Source of the DNA: SG8-30 sp963715485
GTDB taxonomy: Bacteria; Pseudomonadota; Gammaproteobacteria; Steroidobacterales; Steroidobacteraceae
Direction: 5' to 3'
Assembly: GCA_963715485.1 (NCBI GenBank)
Contig: OY970244.1
Location: forward strand, 2,976,001 to 3,040,000
Length of the DNA stretch: 64,000 nucleotides
Shown: positions 32,480 to 42,197 of the stretch, in pieces
How the letters are laid out: every line of letters begins with the position of its first letter
Numbering within the stretch: the stretch's first letter is position 1
Notes under the pieces: model-generated
Told to the model about the DNA's origin: nothing
Databases searched by the model: none
What the model saw: the letters and a program-made list of their open reading frames with translations, nothing else
Made by a program: the position numbers and the translations under genes

Positions 32480-33298
32480 CTACTCCAGCACGCGGTGGCG
32501 AAGCACAGGAAATCGTTCACGCGCTTCGATCTGCCCGGCACGGTCAAGGGCGGCCGTGACCAGTCCCGTTCCTCGCGGCCTGCGCCGCAGTACCCGCCCC
32601 CAGTAGTCCGTCACCTGGCTGTCGCCATAGGTCTCACGTCCATTCGGATGGAATCCGGACTGGGCCGCGGCCACGACGAAACAGAGATCCTCGATGGCGC
32701 GGGCCCGGAGCAAGACCTCCCAGTGAGCACGCCCGGTCGGCACGGTGAATGCAGCCGGCACCGTGAAGATTTCCGCTCCCAGCGACGCCAGCCGACGGTA
32801 CAGCTCAGGAAAGCGAAGATCGTAGCACACGGTCAGACCGACCTTTCCGGCGGGAGTATCGACGATGACTGCCTCGCCGCCGGGCGTCGCGTTGGCAGAT
32901 TCGCGATAGCCCTCGTCGCGGCCCGGTATGTCGACGTCGAACAGGTGGATCTTGTCGTAGCGAGCCACCCTGCGGCCATGATGGTCGTACACAAGGCAGG
33001 CGTTGGCAGGTCGAGGATCGCCGTCGACCGCGATCGGCGTAGTACCCGCTATGACCCAGGTGCCGGCTGATTTCGCCGCCGCGGCGACCGATTCCTGGAT
33101 CGGGCCATCGTCGAGCGCCTCGACGACGTTACGTCTTTCGGCCTCGCTGCGTCCCATGAAGGCGAAGTTCTCCGGCAGAACGACGAGGCAGGCACCAAGC
33201 CCGCCGGCCTCGGCGATCAGGCGTCGCGCAGCCTCGAGATTGGCCTCGACGTCGAGACCGGAGGTCATTTGCGCGGCGGCGACGAGCGGGTCGGACAT
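32480..33298 (-). CDS. Nitrilase-superfamily amidase (deaminated glutathione amidase-like)
   Basis: This 272-residue carbon-nitrogen hydrolase has the Glu-Lys-Cys catalytic triad: E in VVLPENFAFMG near residue 43, K in RYDKIHLFDVDIPG near 115, and C in LTVCYDLRFPELYRRL near 158. The VDIPG and RFPELYR context is that of Nit1/NitA proteins that repair deaminated glutathione, a metabolite-repair role. Assignment to this exact substrate is inference from subfamily features. It overlaps yhdP (ATGA at 33298) and tldD follows within 2 bp, so it is in the same operon. Confidence 0.88.
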   Translation of the reverse strand: MSDPLVAAAQMTSGLDVEANLEAARRLIAEAGGLGACLVVLPENFAFMGRSEAERRNVVEALDDGPIQESVAAAAKSAGTWVIAGTTPIAVDGDPRPANACLVYDHHGRRVARYDKIHLFDVDIPGRDEGYRESANATPGGEAVIVDTPAGKVGLTVCYDLRFPELYRRLASLGAEIFTVPAAFTVPTGRAHWEVLLRARAIEDLCFVVAAAQSGFHPNGRETYGDSQVTDYWGRVLRRRPRGTGLVTAALDRAGQIEARERFPVLRHRVLE

Positions 33299-36200
33299 CA
33301 GCGATTTTCCCGAACCTGCGGGCCGCCGGCCGGCGCTGTCATCACCTGAGCCGCCGCTTCCTCGAGCTCGTGTGCATCGATCTTCTTCACGATCGGGTCC
33401 TCCCAGGGTCCGGTGATCCGGTAGTACCCCCGCGCTACGCCCTTCAGTGGCTCCTTGAATATCTGCGAGAACAGCAGCAGTGCGGCACCTACTGCCGGCC
33501 CACCGGCCAGGACCCCCGCGACGCCCAGCGAAGCGCCGAGATCGCCGGTCACGACCGCAGTCTGGTCGTAGGTGCGGTCCTTCAGGCTGGTACGGCCGGC
33601 AATGCCGACTTCCGCCGCAGATCCGCGCAGGGTGAGATTGTCCGTAAAGGCTTCCCCCGATGCCAGTGCGAAGTCGCCCTTGACCGAGTCAAACGCCATT
33701 CCCTGACCAGTCAGATCCTCGAAATCGAGCGACAGGCGCTTGCCGATGTGGGACAGGCTCATCAAACCGAGGATGCGCCCTGCGCCAGGCTCGAGCGAAA
33801 GCATGCGACCCTGGGACAATACGATCTTTGCCTTGCCGGAAATTCTCTCGAGGATCTTGGCATCGGGTCCACGTGGCCAGCTGACGTCCGCCTCAATCGT
33901 ACCCTTGCTGGCCTCGATCACGGGTGCCAGCGCGAGCGATTCGAGCATGCTCTTGACGTCGCGGCTGGCCACTTCGAGCTGCAAGGAGCTCAGCTGTCCG
34001 GCCGGTGTAACCCGCCATGCGCCGGTGCCGCTGGCGTCGAAAGCCGGCTGCTGGATGGAGAAACTCTCGACCTTGATTCCGGCGGATTCGTGCTCCAGCC
34101 GGGCGGACAAGTGCCCCAGACGCCAGTCAAGGAAGACCAGGTCACGGATGTCTATGCGCATGCCCGGCAGGCGCCGCGGATCGGCCTCGCCATCACCCTT
34201 CTCTACGGCGGGCGACACATGGAGCAGATCGAGATCGGCAACGAGAGGCACCTCACCCGGGAAGCGATAGGGTATCTGCAGGCTGCCACGGACCGAATCA
34301 GCGGCGACATCGACGTCCCATGCACGATTGCCAGTCCTCATCCTGCCGCTGACGTCTTCGAATTCGTAACCCAGGACCTCGAGCCGCCCGACGTCGAGCT
34401 GGACTGCCGACAGGAAGTCCTCGAGCGGACGCTGCGCGGGCTGCCGCCAGCGCAGGCTGGTCAGGTCGGTGATGCTCAGATAGGGAAGTCGACCATCGAT
34501 GCGAAGGCCCGGACCGACGGGCAGCGATTTCACCTCGCCGCCGCCGAATCGTACGATCCCACGGGATAACTCCAGGCCGCGCTCGCGCCTGCGCAATTCG
34601 ACCAGCGCGGCAGCATCAGGCCCGAGGCCCGCACTCGCCAGCACAGTAGCATCGCCGCCGAACTCGAGCTCAAGCCTGAATGGTCGCCGCTCCTCCGGAT
34701 GCTTGGCAAACGGCGCGGGCAAAGCCGACGCGAGGCCTGACAGATCGCTGTCGAGGCGGATGTGGCTGCTCCACGGCACGGAGGGATCAGCCGGTCTTTG
34801 TAGGTCCCACCTTCCACGCCATCCGGTCGCCCCGGCCAGACCCGCAGTCAGCGGCAGGCGCACCACGTCCGGCAGCCTGCCGCCCTCCAGTGTTCCGTGC
34901 GCCTCCAGCGAAGTCGCGATATCACCATTCTCCGCGAGACGGCTGGAAATCCGCGCCTCGGCAGGACCGCCGAGAAAATCGAGCGTCAGCGACGGAGCGT
35001 AGAACTCGCGATTCCTCACCCAGAACTCGCCACGAATTCCCTTGAGGGTCTCGCCGAAGCCGGCGAGCGCGAGTTCCACGCCGTCGGCCTGGCCGCGAAC
35101 CGTGAAGACACGCTGCGCAAACTGCTTGATCGGCAGGTACATCACGAATTCGCCATGGACCGGGCCGGATCCCGACAAACGCGCGAAGGTGGCACCGAGA
35201 CTGTCCGCAAGCGGCGATGCGGCAAAGAAACCGTGTACCTTGCCAACATCGGCCGCAGCCTCGGCCCGAACCAGCAGATACGAATCGAGCCAATCGGTTA
35301 CCTCGGCCACTGCGCCGCCAATGGCGATGTCACCGATCGACGCCGACCTCGCGGTGACTTTCATCGATGGCCCGTCGAACTCTGCCGTGGCGGCCAGGCC
35401 GGTCACGGGCAGCCAGCCCGGTGCGTAGTTGAGGGTCACGCCCTCGGCCTCGGCAACCACGTGAAAACGCCCCTGCCCCTCGCGATAGGGGAAACCCTGC
35501 ACCGGGCCCGTGATCACCACATGCGCCGAATCAACGCGGCCGGCAGGGAAGGCCGCATCCAGCCAATCGAGCGACTTCGGGCTGAGCCGGTCCTTCGGCA
35601 GGTAGGCCGGAAACGCAGACAGATCCGAAACGCTGGCGTGCGCTTCGATGTCCATCAGCGTGGTCTCCCCCGGCCGCGCCAGCACCCGCACTCGGCCCGC
35701 GGCCCTGCCATGGGCAGCCTCGACGACAGCGTCGTCAGAGGAGACACGCACACCGCCCGCAGCACGCGAGACTTCCACGCCGGCGCGCACGCTGGAGAAC
35801 GCGACCACCGAGCGCCATTTTGCCGGCCAATCCATTTCCACGCCAATCGCCGCAAGATTGATGACAGCGGTTGCGCCGCCGCCGGTGAAGCTTCCATCCA
35901 GACCCGACAGGCCCGGGAATCTGCCAAAGGGAGCGAAGCCCAGGTCCTCGAATGCGGCCCTGCCGGTGATATCAGGCATCAGTCGCGGACCCACCGGTAC
36001 GACCGTCAGATCAACGTTGCGCAGGATGCCTCGCGGCGCAAGCTGCTCGATGCGATCGCGGACCGGCGACGGTGGGGCCAGGGCCAGCAAAGGCATGAGG
36101 TTTTCGGGTCTGAAATAACTGGTGCGGACCGCCAGCGCCTTGATCCGCTGCTGTTGCAGGGTCGCCGAGGCTTCGAGATCAGCAGGCGTCCATCTTGCAC

Positions 36201-37173
36201 CGGGCAGCGAGAACTCCAGCTCGCGTCCGGCAACGTGCCAGTCGTCGCCGAGGCGCTCGACGACCAAGTCACCACCGAGACGACTGTAGATTACCGGCGT
36301 GCGGCCGTCCCGGTGGGGCAGCTCGACGCCGGTCAGTTGCATATCCACACGTCCACGGTCGAGGCGCCTGCCCGCCCCGCGCGCCGAGACGCGCAACGAT
36401 CCACTGCCGGCGGCAGGAACCGAGAAGCTCTCGGGCAGCACGTCTTCCCAGCCCGCAAAGTCCACGTCACGCGCCGCGATGCGGACCCGCCAGTCCAGCG
36501 AGTCGAGATCTGCGAGATCACCGGCGACATCAGCGTCAAACTCAACGGACTGGCCGAGGTGTTCAGGCAAGCTGACCTTCCCCTCCATGGCGATCGAATC
36601 ACCCTGTCTCCTCAGCTCGATATCCGCCTGGGTCAGTTCCCAGGTTGCGTGACCGGCGCGCAAGTCCAGGAATACCAGGGTCGCATCGCGAACCGCGATG
36701 ATTCCCCGCGGCACGCGATCGAGCCCGCGGCTTTCGTGCCTCGGCGCGCCAGGCCGGGCAAACCCGGCCTGGCCGACCAGCTCGACATGCCGGTCCGGGA
36801 AGATCACCAGGTGCAGCCGCGGCGACTCGAGTATCACCCGGCTGATCTCAAGGCGACGGAACCAGGCTGAACGCAGCACCGAGAGGCTGGCGCGTCCCTC
36901 CCTGGCGGTGACCAACACGTCCCCCTGCGGATCGACAATGCGGGCTCCCGCGAAGTAGATTTCCGGGCCATGGAGTCCGATTCGTGCATCGAGCGAATCG
37001 AAGGACAGGCGCAGTCCGGTGGCGGACCGGATCATCTCTGCCACCCTTGCCTCGTACTCCGGCAACAGCTCGAGCGCCAGGCGGAAGGCGCCTACGCCCA
37101 GTGCCGAGAAGATCGCGACCACGGCGACGGTCCCCGCCAGCCAGCGCCATGCTCTTGTCCCGCGGGAAGTCAC
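33298..37173 (-). CDS. yhdP: YhdP-family AsmA-like phospholipid transport protein
   Basis: This 1291-residue AsmA-superfamily protein is anchored by one N-terminal membrane helix (WLAGTVAVVAIFSALGVGAF at about residues 11-30). The long periplasmic part is a repeat-rich beta bridge. The GLRLSFDSLDARIG start and the C-terminal GKAKIVLSQGRMLSLEPGAGRILGLMSL and SLDFEDLTGQGMAFDSVKGD blocks are typical of YhdP. In E. coli YhdP with TamB and YdbH moves phospholipids to the outer membrane. It lies between rng and the nitrilase, with an ATGA overlap to the latter. Confidence 0.93.
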   Translation of the reverse strand: MTSRGTRAWRWLAGTVAVVAIFSALGVGAFRLALELLPEYEARVAEMIRSATGLRLSFDSLDARIGLHGPEIYFAGARIVDPQGDVLVTAREGRASLSVLRSAWFRRLEISRVILESPRLHLVIFPDRHVELVGQAGFARPGAPRHESRGLDRVPRGIIAVRDATLVFLDLRAGHATWELTQADIELRRQGDSIAMEGKVSLPEHLGQSVEFDADVAGDLADLDSLDWRVRIAARDVDFAGWEDVLPESFSVPAAGSGSLRVSARGAGRRLDRGRVDMQLTGVELPHRDGRTPVIYSRLGGDLVVERLGDDWHVAGRELEFSLPGARWTPADLEASATLQQQRIKALAVRTSYFRPENLMPLLALAPPSPVRDRIEQLAPRGILRNVDLTVVPVGPRLMPDITGRAAFEDLGFAPFGRFPGLSGLDGSFTGGGATAVINLAAIGVEMDWPAKWRSVVAFSSVRAGVEVSRAAGGVRVSSDDAVVEAAHGRAAGRVRVLARPGETTLMDIEAHASVSDLSAFPAYLPKDRLSPKSLDWLDAAFPAGRVDSAHVVITGPVQGFPYREGQGRFHVVAEAEGVTLNYAPGWLPVTGLAATAEFDGPSMKVTARSASIGDIAIGGAVAEVTDWLDSYLLVRAEAAADVGKVHGFFAASPLADSLGATFARLSGSGPVHGEFVMYLPIKQFAQRVFTVRGQADGVELALAGFGETLKGIRGEFWVRNREFYAPSLTLDFLGGPAEARISSRLAENGDIATSLEAHGTLEGGRLPDVVRLPLTAGLAGATGWRGRWDLQRPADPSVPWSSHIRLDSDLSGLASALPAPFAKHPEERRPFRLELEFGGDATVLASAGLGPDAAALVELRRRERGLELSRGIVRFGGGEVKSLPVGPGLRIDGRLPYLSITDLTSLRWRQPAQRPLEDFLSAVQLDVGRLEVLGYEFEDVSGRMRTGNRAWDVDVAADSVRGSLQIPYRFPGEVPLVADLDLLHVSPAVEKGDGEADPRRLPGMRIDIRDLVFLDWRLGHLSARLEHESAGIKVESFSIQQPAFDASGTGAWRVTPAGQLSSLQLEVASRDVKSMLESLALAPVIEASKGTIEADVSWPRGPDAKILERISGKAKIVLSQGRMLSLEPGAGRILGLMSLSHIGKRLSLDFEDLTGQGMAFDSVKGDFALASGEAFTDNLTLRGSAAEVGIAGRTSLKDRTYDQTAVVTGDLGASLGVAGVLAGGPAVGAALLLFSQIFKEPLKGVARGYYRITGPWEDPIVKKIDAHELEEAAAQVMTAPAGGPQVRENR

Positions 37174-37224
37174 TTCGCGAATATCTCCTTGGGCGAAGCC
37201 ACCAGATCTCGCCCGCCCCGGGAC

Positions 37225-38694
37225 TCAGATCAGCACGACGTCGTACTGGTCCTGGGCGTAAAGCGCGTCCGTCTGCAGCCTGATCGGCTTGCCGGTCACC
37301 AGTTCGAGCTCACCCAGCGCAGCCGACTCCTCGTCGAGCAGTAGTTCGATCACGTCCGGATGGGCCAGGACCACGAGTTCCTGGAACTCGAACTGCCGTG
37401 CCTGCCGCAACACTTCGCGGAATATCTCATAGGCAACGGTTTCCGCAGACTTGAGGAACCCGCGGCCTCCGCAGGTAGGACAAGGGCGGCACATCAGATG
37501 TTCCAGGCTGTCGCGGGTCCGCTTGCGTGTCATTTCGACCAGGCCGAGCTGGGACACCGCCGACACGTGCGTCTTGGCATGGTCGCCGGCCAGCGCCTTT
37601 TCCAGCGCCTGCAGCACCTGGCGGCGGTGCTCCTCGTCCTGCATGTCGATGAAGTCGACGATGATGATCCCACCCAGGTTGCGCAGGCGCAGCTGCCGCG
37701 CGATGGCCACCGAGGCCTCGAGGTTGGTCCTGAAGATGGTGTCCTCGAGGTTACGATGCCCGACGAACGCGCCCGTGTTGACGTCGATCGTCGTCATGGC
37801 CTCAGTCTGGTCGATCATCAGATAGCCACCCGACTTCAACGGCACCTTCCGGTCCAGCGCGCGGCTGATTTCGTCGTCGATGCCGTAAATGTCGAATATC
37901 GGCCTGCTGGCGCCGTTCAGCTCGACGCGGCTGGCGCTGTCTGGCATGAACGTGCGGGTGAACTCCACCATTCGCGCGTGTGCCGCCGGCGAGTCGACCA
38001 GCACGCGCTCGACGTGCTGCCCGAGCTGATCACGCAGGATCCTGAGCTCGAGCGGCAGGTCCTCGTGCACCAGCTGCCCGGCCAGGGCCGCGGTGCCCCG
38101 CGCCCGGATGACCTCCCACAGTCGTTGCAGGAACAGCATGTCGGCGCGCAGCGCTTCGATTGCGCAGTCCTCTGCCGCGGTACGCACGATCCAGCCGCCC
38201 GCCTGGCCCGGCAACATGAATAGCTGGACCACCTCGCGGAGGCGCTGCCGCTCGGTCTCGCTTTCAATCCTGGACGACACGCCGATTCCGCGGCCGTTTG
38301 GCATATACACGAGAAAACGCGACGGCAAGGTAACGTACGTGGTCAGCCGGGCACCCTTGGTACCCAATGGGTCCTTCAGCACCTGCACCAGTATTTCGTC
38401 ACCCTCGGTGACCAGCTGGCGCACACTCTCCGGCCGTGGTGCCTCGACCTCGGCGTCAACCAGCCCGGGCGCGATGATGTCGGTCGCGTGCAGGAAGGCG
38501 GTCCGGTCGAGTCCGATGTCGATGAATGCGGCCTGCATCCCGGGCAGCACCCGTGACACCTTGCCCTTGTAGATGTTGCTGATGATGCCGCGGCGGTCCG
38601 CCCGTTCCAGGAAGACTTCCTGCAGCACGCCGTTCTCAACCAGCGCCGCACGGCTCTCGCGGAGCGTGACGTTGACCAGCAGCTCGGTGCTCAT
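37225..38694 (-). CDS. rng: Ribonuclease G
   Basis: This 489-residue endoribonuclease of the RNase E/G family matures 16S rRNA 5' ends and degrades some mRNAs. An N-terminal S1-like domain (GIISNIYKGKVSRVLPGMQAAFIDIGLDRTAFLH) is followed by the DNase-I-like catalytic core with DQTEAMTTIDVNTG and IIVDFIDM (metal-binding Asp) and the zinc link CRPCPTCGGRG. The length matches RNase G and there is no RNase E-type C-terminal scaffold. The ATG at 38692-38694 overlaps the maf stop. Confidence 0.96.
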   Translation of the reverse strand: MSTELLVNVTLRESRAALVENGVLQEVFLERADRRGIISNIYKGKVSRVLPGMQAAFIDIGLDRTAFLHATDIIAPGLVDAEVEAPRPESVRQLVTEGDEILVQVLKDPLGTKGARLTTYVTLPSRFLVYMPNGRGIGVSSRIESETERQRLREVVQLFMLPGQAGGWIVRTAAEDCAIEALRADMLFLQRLWEVIRARGTAALAGQLVHEDLPLELRILRDQLGQHVERVLVDSPAAHARMVEFTRTFMPDSASRVELNGASRPIFDIYGIDDEISRALDRKVPLKSGGYLMIDQTEAMTTIDVNTGAFVGHRNLEDTIFRTNLEASVAIARQLRLRNLGGIIIVDFIDMQDEEHRRQVLQALEKALAGDHAKTHVSAVSQLGLVEMTRKRTRDSLEHLMCRPCPTCGGRGFLKSAETVAYEIFREVLRQARQFEFQELVVLAHPDVIELLLDEESAALGELELVTGKPIRLQTDALYAQDQYDVVLI

Positions 38695-39293
38695 GCCTGG
38701 ATCCGCTGCTGCCAAACTGCCACGCCTGCCGACTCGAGCAGGCGTGCTGTTTCATAGAGAGGCAGTCCCATCACGCCCGAATAGCTACCCTCGATGCGCT
38801 CGATGAAGACCGCACCGAGCCCCTGAACCGCGTAACCGCCCGCCTTGTCGGCCGGTTCCCCGGTACGCCAATAGGCGCGTCCTTCGGGCGTGCTTATGGG
38901 ACGGAAAGTGACCTGACTGACGCTCAGCTCCCGATGCAACGAGTCGCCGCTGTGCAGCACGACGGCCGTCATCACCTCGTGGGTTCGCCCGGACAGCGCG
39001 GCAAGCATTCTCTGGCATTCGGCCTCGTCGCCCGGCTTGCCGAATATCTCCCCGTCCAGCACCACAATCGTGTCGGCGGTAAGCAATGGGCGGTCTGCTG
39101 CCGCGCCGGCCACGCTCAAGGCGTGCACGGCCTTGTCGCCCGCGAGACGCTGAACGTAGGCACGGGGCGACTCTCCCTCCAGGCGCTCTTCGTCGAAATC
39201 GGCTGCCAGCACCTCGTGCGGCACGCCAATCTGGCGCAGCAGCTGGCTGCGGCGCGGCGACCGGGACGCAAGCACGATCGGAGCGTAAGTCAT
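38691..39293 (-). CDS. maf: Maf-family nucleoside triphosphate pyrophosphatase
   Basis: This 200-residue protein opens IVLASRSPRRSQLLRQIGV, the Maf signature. It also has LLTADTIVVLDGEIFGKP near residue 70 and DKAGGYAVQGLGAVFIERIEGSYSGVMGLPL near 148. Members hydrolyse non-canonical or canonical NTPs, the YhdE type preferring dTTP and UTP; the order maf-rng supports YhdE. It overlaps rng by four bases and is transcribed after rlmH across a 93-bp gap. Confidence 0.94.
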   Translation of the reverse strand: MTYAPIVLASRSPRRSQLLRQIGVPHEVLAADFDEERLEGESPRAYVQRLAGDKAVHALSVAGAAADRPLLTADTIVVLDGEIFGKPGDEAECQRMLAALSGRTHEVMTAVVLHSGDSLHRELSVSQVTFRPISTPEGRAYWRTGEPADKAGGYAVQGLGAVFIERIEGSYSGVMGLPLYETARLLESAGVAVWQQRIQA

Positions 39294-39386
39294 TGAGAAT
39301 CCTGGGCTCTGGCGAGATGGCCGGCCGCAGCCGACAATTCACAAGGATAGCCTTTCGAGCGGGCCCGCGGAACCGGGTCTGGGCGC

Positions 39387-39857
39387 TCAGGCGCGATGGT
39401 AGGGATGGCCCTTGAGCAGGCTCTGGGCGCGATAGAGCTGCTCGGCAACGACGATCCGCACCAGGGCGTGCGGAAAGGTCAGCGGCGACAGCGACCAGGT
39501 CGAATCGGCCCTGTCCAGGCAGGCCGGGTCGAGGCCATCGGGACCTCCGATGAGCAGGGCAACGTCGCGTCGGTCGCCGAGCCTGTCGCCGAGCCAGCGT
39601 GCCAGCTGTTCGGTGCTCATGGCACGGCCGCGCAGCTCGAGCGCGGTGACATGCATCCGAGGCACGATAGCCGACAGCATGCGGCGGCCCTCGTCTGCCC
39701 GCAACCGTGCGATGTCGGCGTTGCGGCCGCGGCGGGCGATGGCTATCTCCACCAGCTCGAGGCGCATTTCCGGTCCGATGCGCCCGGCGTACTCGTCGTA
39801 TCCCGATGCTACCCAGGAAGGGAGCCGTGTTCCGGCCGCGAGCAGACGAATGAGCAC
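39387..39857 (-). CDS. rlmH: 23S rRNA (pseudouridine1915-N3)-methyltransferase RlmH
   Basis: This 156-residue SPOUT methyltransferase modifies the tip of helix 69 in 23S rRNA on 70S ribosomes. Visible family blocks are ALELRGRAMSTEQLARWL, the SAM-binding knot VALLIGGPDGLDPACLDRAD near residue 99, and the C-terminal FPHALVRIVVAEQLYRAQSLLKGHPYHRA. It follows rsfS by 15 bp in the same operon, as in E. coli, and converts the usual late-assembly gene set into one block. Confidence 0.97.
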   Translation of the reverse strand: MLIRLLAAGTRLPSWVASGYDEYAGRIGPEMRLELVEIAIARRGRNADIARLRADEGRRMLSAIVPRMHVTALELRGRAMSTEQLARWLGDRLGDRRDVALLIGGPDGLDPACLDRADSTWSLSPLTFPHALVRIVVAEQLYRAQSLLKGHPYHRA

Positions 39858-39872
39858 CCGCGGCCTGTCAAC

Positions 39873-40307
39873 CTAGGCGAGCGCCGGCTCGCGCCGCGAC
39901 GGCCGTGCATCCCAGAGCTTTTCGAGGCCGTAAAATTCGCGTATCCGTGGCAGCATTACGTGGACCAGCGCATCCTGGAGGTCCACGAGCACCCATTCGC
40001 CATCGCGATCACCCTCGACGCCCATAGGCTGGAAGCCGGCGGCCTTGCATTTTTCCACCACGCGGCCGGCAATCGACCGCACATGCCTGTCCGACGTGCC
40101 GGTGGCGACAATCATCGTGTCGGTGATGTCCGTCAGGTCTCTTACATCGAGCACCTTGACGTTGACGGCCTTCATGTCCTCGAGCGCCGCCATCGCGACC
40201 TCGAGCAGGCCCGGAGCCTTCTTGCGGACGCGCGGTCGTGGTTTGGCGCGCTTCGCGGCGGTTTTACTGGGTGTCTTTCGCTTCGTCCTGGCCTGGCTTT
40301 CGCTCAT
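39873..40307 (-). CDS. rsfS: Ribosomal silencing factor RsfS
   Basis: This 144-residue protein binds L14 and blocks 30S joining during starvation. A basic disordered N-terminal extension of about 32 residues (KRKTPSKTAAKRAKPRPRVRK) precedes the conserved NTase-like domain with VLDVRDLTDITDTMIVATGTSDRHVRSIA and GDRDGEWVLVDLQDALVHVMLP. The ATG overlaps the nadD stop, so translation is coupled. The basic extension is longer than in E. coli RsfS (105 residues). Confidence 0.95.
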   Translation of the reverse strand: MSESQARTKRKTPSKTAAKRAKPRPRVRKKAPGLLEVAMAALEDMKAVNVKVLDVRDLTDITDTMIVATGTSDRHVRSIAGRVVEKCKAAGFQPMGVEGDRDGEWVLVDLQDALVHVMLPRIREFYGLEKLWDARPSRREPALA

Positions 40308-40957
40308 CCCTCTGTTTCACCTTGTCGGGCATAGATGCCCGTAGCGATGATCATCCTACGCACTGGCTCAGGCATCAAGTAGCGTGGGTCCTTGCCCGCG
40401 CGCAGGGCATCGCGCAGATCGGTCGACGAGATGTCCAGCTGGGTCCCGGGATGCACGAAGATTCTCCCTGCCGGCACGCTGGCAAGCTCCGCCGGCGCAA
40501 CGGCCCGCCTGGCTGCGAGCAGGTCTCCCATCTCGCCCATTCCCGGCGGCCAGGCACCCGGGCGGTGAGCGACCGCAAGGTGAGCCAGATCCAGAAGCTC
40601 GGTCCAGCGGTGCCAGGTAGGCAGTCCCAGATAGGCGTCCATGCCGAGCATCAGGACCAGCGGCCGCTGTCCATGTTCGCGGCGCAACTCCTCGAGCGTA
40701 AGCACCGTGTAGGAAGGGCCGGCGCGGCGTAACTCGCGGTCGTCGGCAAGGAAACCCGGTTCATCCTCGACCGCGGCACGCACCATCGCCAGCCGCGTCC
40801 GCGCATCTGCCAACGGCTTGCCGCGGTGCGGTGGATCGGCTGCAGGGACGAACAGGACGCGCTCGAGGTCGAGCAGTTCGTTCAGCTCGAATGCGGCGCG
40901 GAGATGCCCAAAATGGATGGGATCGAAGGTGCCGCCGAGGATGCCGATGGGCCGCAC
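40304..40957 (-). CDS. nadD: Nicotinate-nucleotide adenylyltransferase
   Basis: This protein of about 217 residues adenylates nicotinate mononucleotide in NAD synthesis. The nucleotidyltransferase motif is IGILGGTFDPIHFGHLRAA at the N terminus, and the second motif is DISSTDLRDALRAGKD near residue 180. I chose the GTG at 40955-40957 because conservation starts there and it lies 7 bp after the holA stop; a far upstream ATG in frame would add 59 unrelated residues antisense-like to holA. The Shine-Dalgarno sequence is weak. It overlaps rsfS by four bases. Confidence 0.93.
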   Translation of the reverse strand: MRPIGILGGTFDPIHFGHLRAAFELNELLDLERVLFVPAADPPHRGKPLADARTRLAMVRAAVEDEPGFLADDRELRRAGPSYTVLTLEELRREHGQRPLVLMLGMDAYLGLPTWHRWTELLDLAHLAVAHRPGAWPPGMGEMGDLLAARRAVAPAELASVPAGRIFVHPGTQLDISSTDLRDALRAGKDPRYLMPEPVRRMIIATGIYARQGETEG

Positions 40958-40964
40958 GGGCCGC

Positions 40965-41978
40965 TCAGTTGCCGCCGGTCTGCAGCGGCGGAACGCCCGC
41001 GAGCCGCGCCGCCAGCCCCGCCAGTTCAACCCAGGCATCTCCGGCGCCGAGCCCCTTGATGGTGCGGTCGGCGCGCGCGGCATGGCCAACCAGCGGGCCG
41101 AGACGGGTACCCGCTGTGCGCCTCGCTGCGGCATTCAAGAGGGCGGCGCGCCGCTCCCCCTGCCTGCCGTAGCCTGGCGCCGCGCCCCGATTGCGTCGTG
41201 CATCGGCCAGCGCGCGGATCTCACGAGCCAGCACCCACAGCACCAGCGTCGGCTCGGCGCCCTCGCCCCGCAGGCCCTCGAGGATCCGCAAGGCGCGGAC
41301 CGGGTCACCAGCGAGGGCCGCCTCTCCCAGTTGAAAGACGTCGTAGCGCGCGCTATTGGCCACCGCTTCGGCCACCTCCTCCTCACCCATCCGGCCGGCG
41401 CCATGAGTCAATGCCAACTTCTCGATTTCCTGGTGCGCAGCCAACAGATTGCCCTCGACTCGCTCCGCAAGCAGCTGCGCCCCGCCCGCGTCGAGCACGA
41501 TGCCATGGCGTCGTGCCCTGGCGGCGACCCAGCGTGGCAACTGGTCTATCTCGACCGGCCACGCCTGGACGACGATGCCGTGCTTCTCGAAGGCCTTGAA
41601 CCACGCACTCGAGAAGCTCTCGCGCTCGAGCCGGCCGGTGATGACGAGAACTACGGTGTCGGGCGGCGGACTGGCGGCCATCTCGGCCAGCACCCTGCCG
41701 CCCTCGGTGCCCGGACGTGGCGACGGCAGCCGGATCTCGAGCAGGCGTTGTGTAGCGAACAGGGACAGCGCCTGACTCGATCCCATGACCGGACCCCAGT
41801 CGAAGCGCGGTTCCACGAAGAAGGTCTCGCGCTCGGTGAAACCCAGCTCGCGCGCTCGCGCGCGGATCGAGTCGGCGGCCTCTCCGACCAATAGAGGCTC
41901 GTCGCCGGAGACCAGCCAGAGCGGGGTCAGCGAGGACTCCGCCAGCTCGCGCGACAATTGGTCCGACCTGATCCGCAT
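40965..41978 (-). CDS. holA: DNA polymerase III subunit delta
   Basis: This 337-residue delta subunit of the clamp loader opens the beta clamp. Family features are LTPLWLVSGDEPLLVGEAADSIR near residue 17, LLEIRLPSP, an AAA-like core and the C-terminal collar around LWVLAREIRAL. The length is close to E. coli HolA (343). In most gammaproteobacteria it follows lptE directly, but here pip lies between them on the other strand. It is the first gene of holA-nadD-rsfS-rlmH. Confidence 0.94.
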   Translation of the reverse strand: MRIRSDQLSRELAESSLTPLWLVSGDEPLLVGEAADSIRARARELGFTERETFFVEPRFDWGPVMGSSQALSLFATQRLLEIRLPSPRPGTEGGRVLAEMAASPPPDTVVLVITGRLERESFSSAWFKAFEKHGIVVQAWPVEIDQLPRWVAARARRHGIVLDAGGAQLLAERVEGNLLAAHQEIEKLALTHGAGRMGEEEVAEAVANSARYDVFQLGEAALAGDPVRALRILEGLRGEGAEPTLVLWVLAREIRALADARRNRGAAPGYGRQGERRAALLNAAARRTAGTRLGPLVGHAARADRTIKGLGAGDAWVELAGLAARLAGVPPLQTGGN

Positions 41979-42197
41979 GACCTACCCGCTATGCAAACGA
42001 TCTCGATTATCGGCACACAGGAACGGCGGCGCCACCATCATGGTGCCGCGGCTTGCACACTGGCGGGTCCGGGCGCCGAGGAGTACAAGGTCTGAGGCCC
42101 GCCGCCGTACTGTGCGGCCACCGCGGGCACGGCCAGGGCAGCGCCCAGCGCGCCGCTCCGGCGATAATCTGCATTTGAATCGATGAGGGGCCACGGC
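41979..42197. other. Intergenic stretch between holA and pip
   Basis: This is a divergent gap of about 220 bp. It holds a hairpin-capable sequence CGGCGCCACCAT-CATGGTGCCG near 42024-42050. There is also an open minus-strand frame (42038-42229) with a short Ala-rich, signal-peptide-like tail but no convincing start, so no gene is called. The promoters of both holA and pip should lie here. Confidence 0.5.
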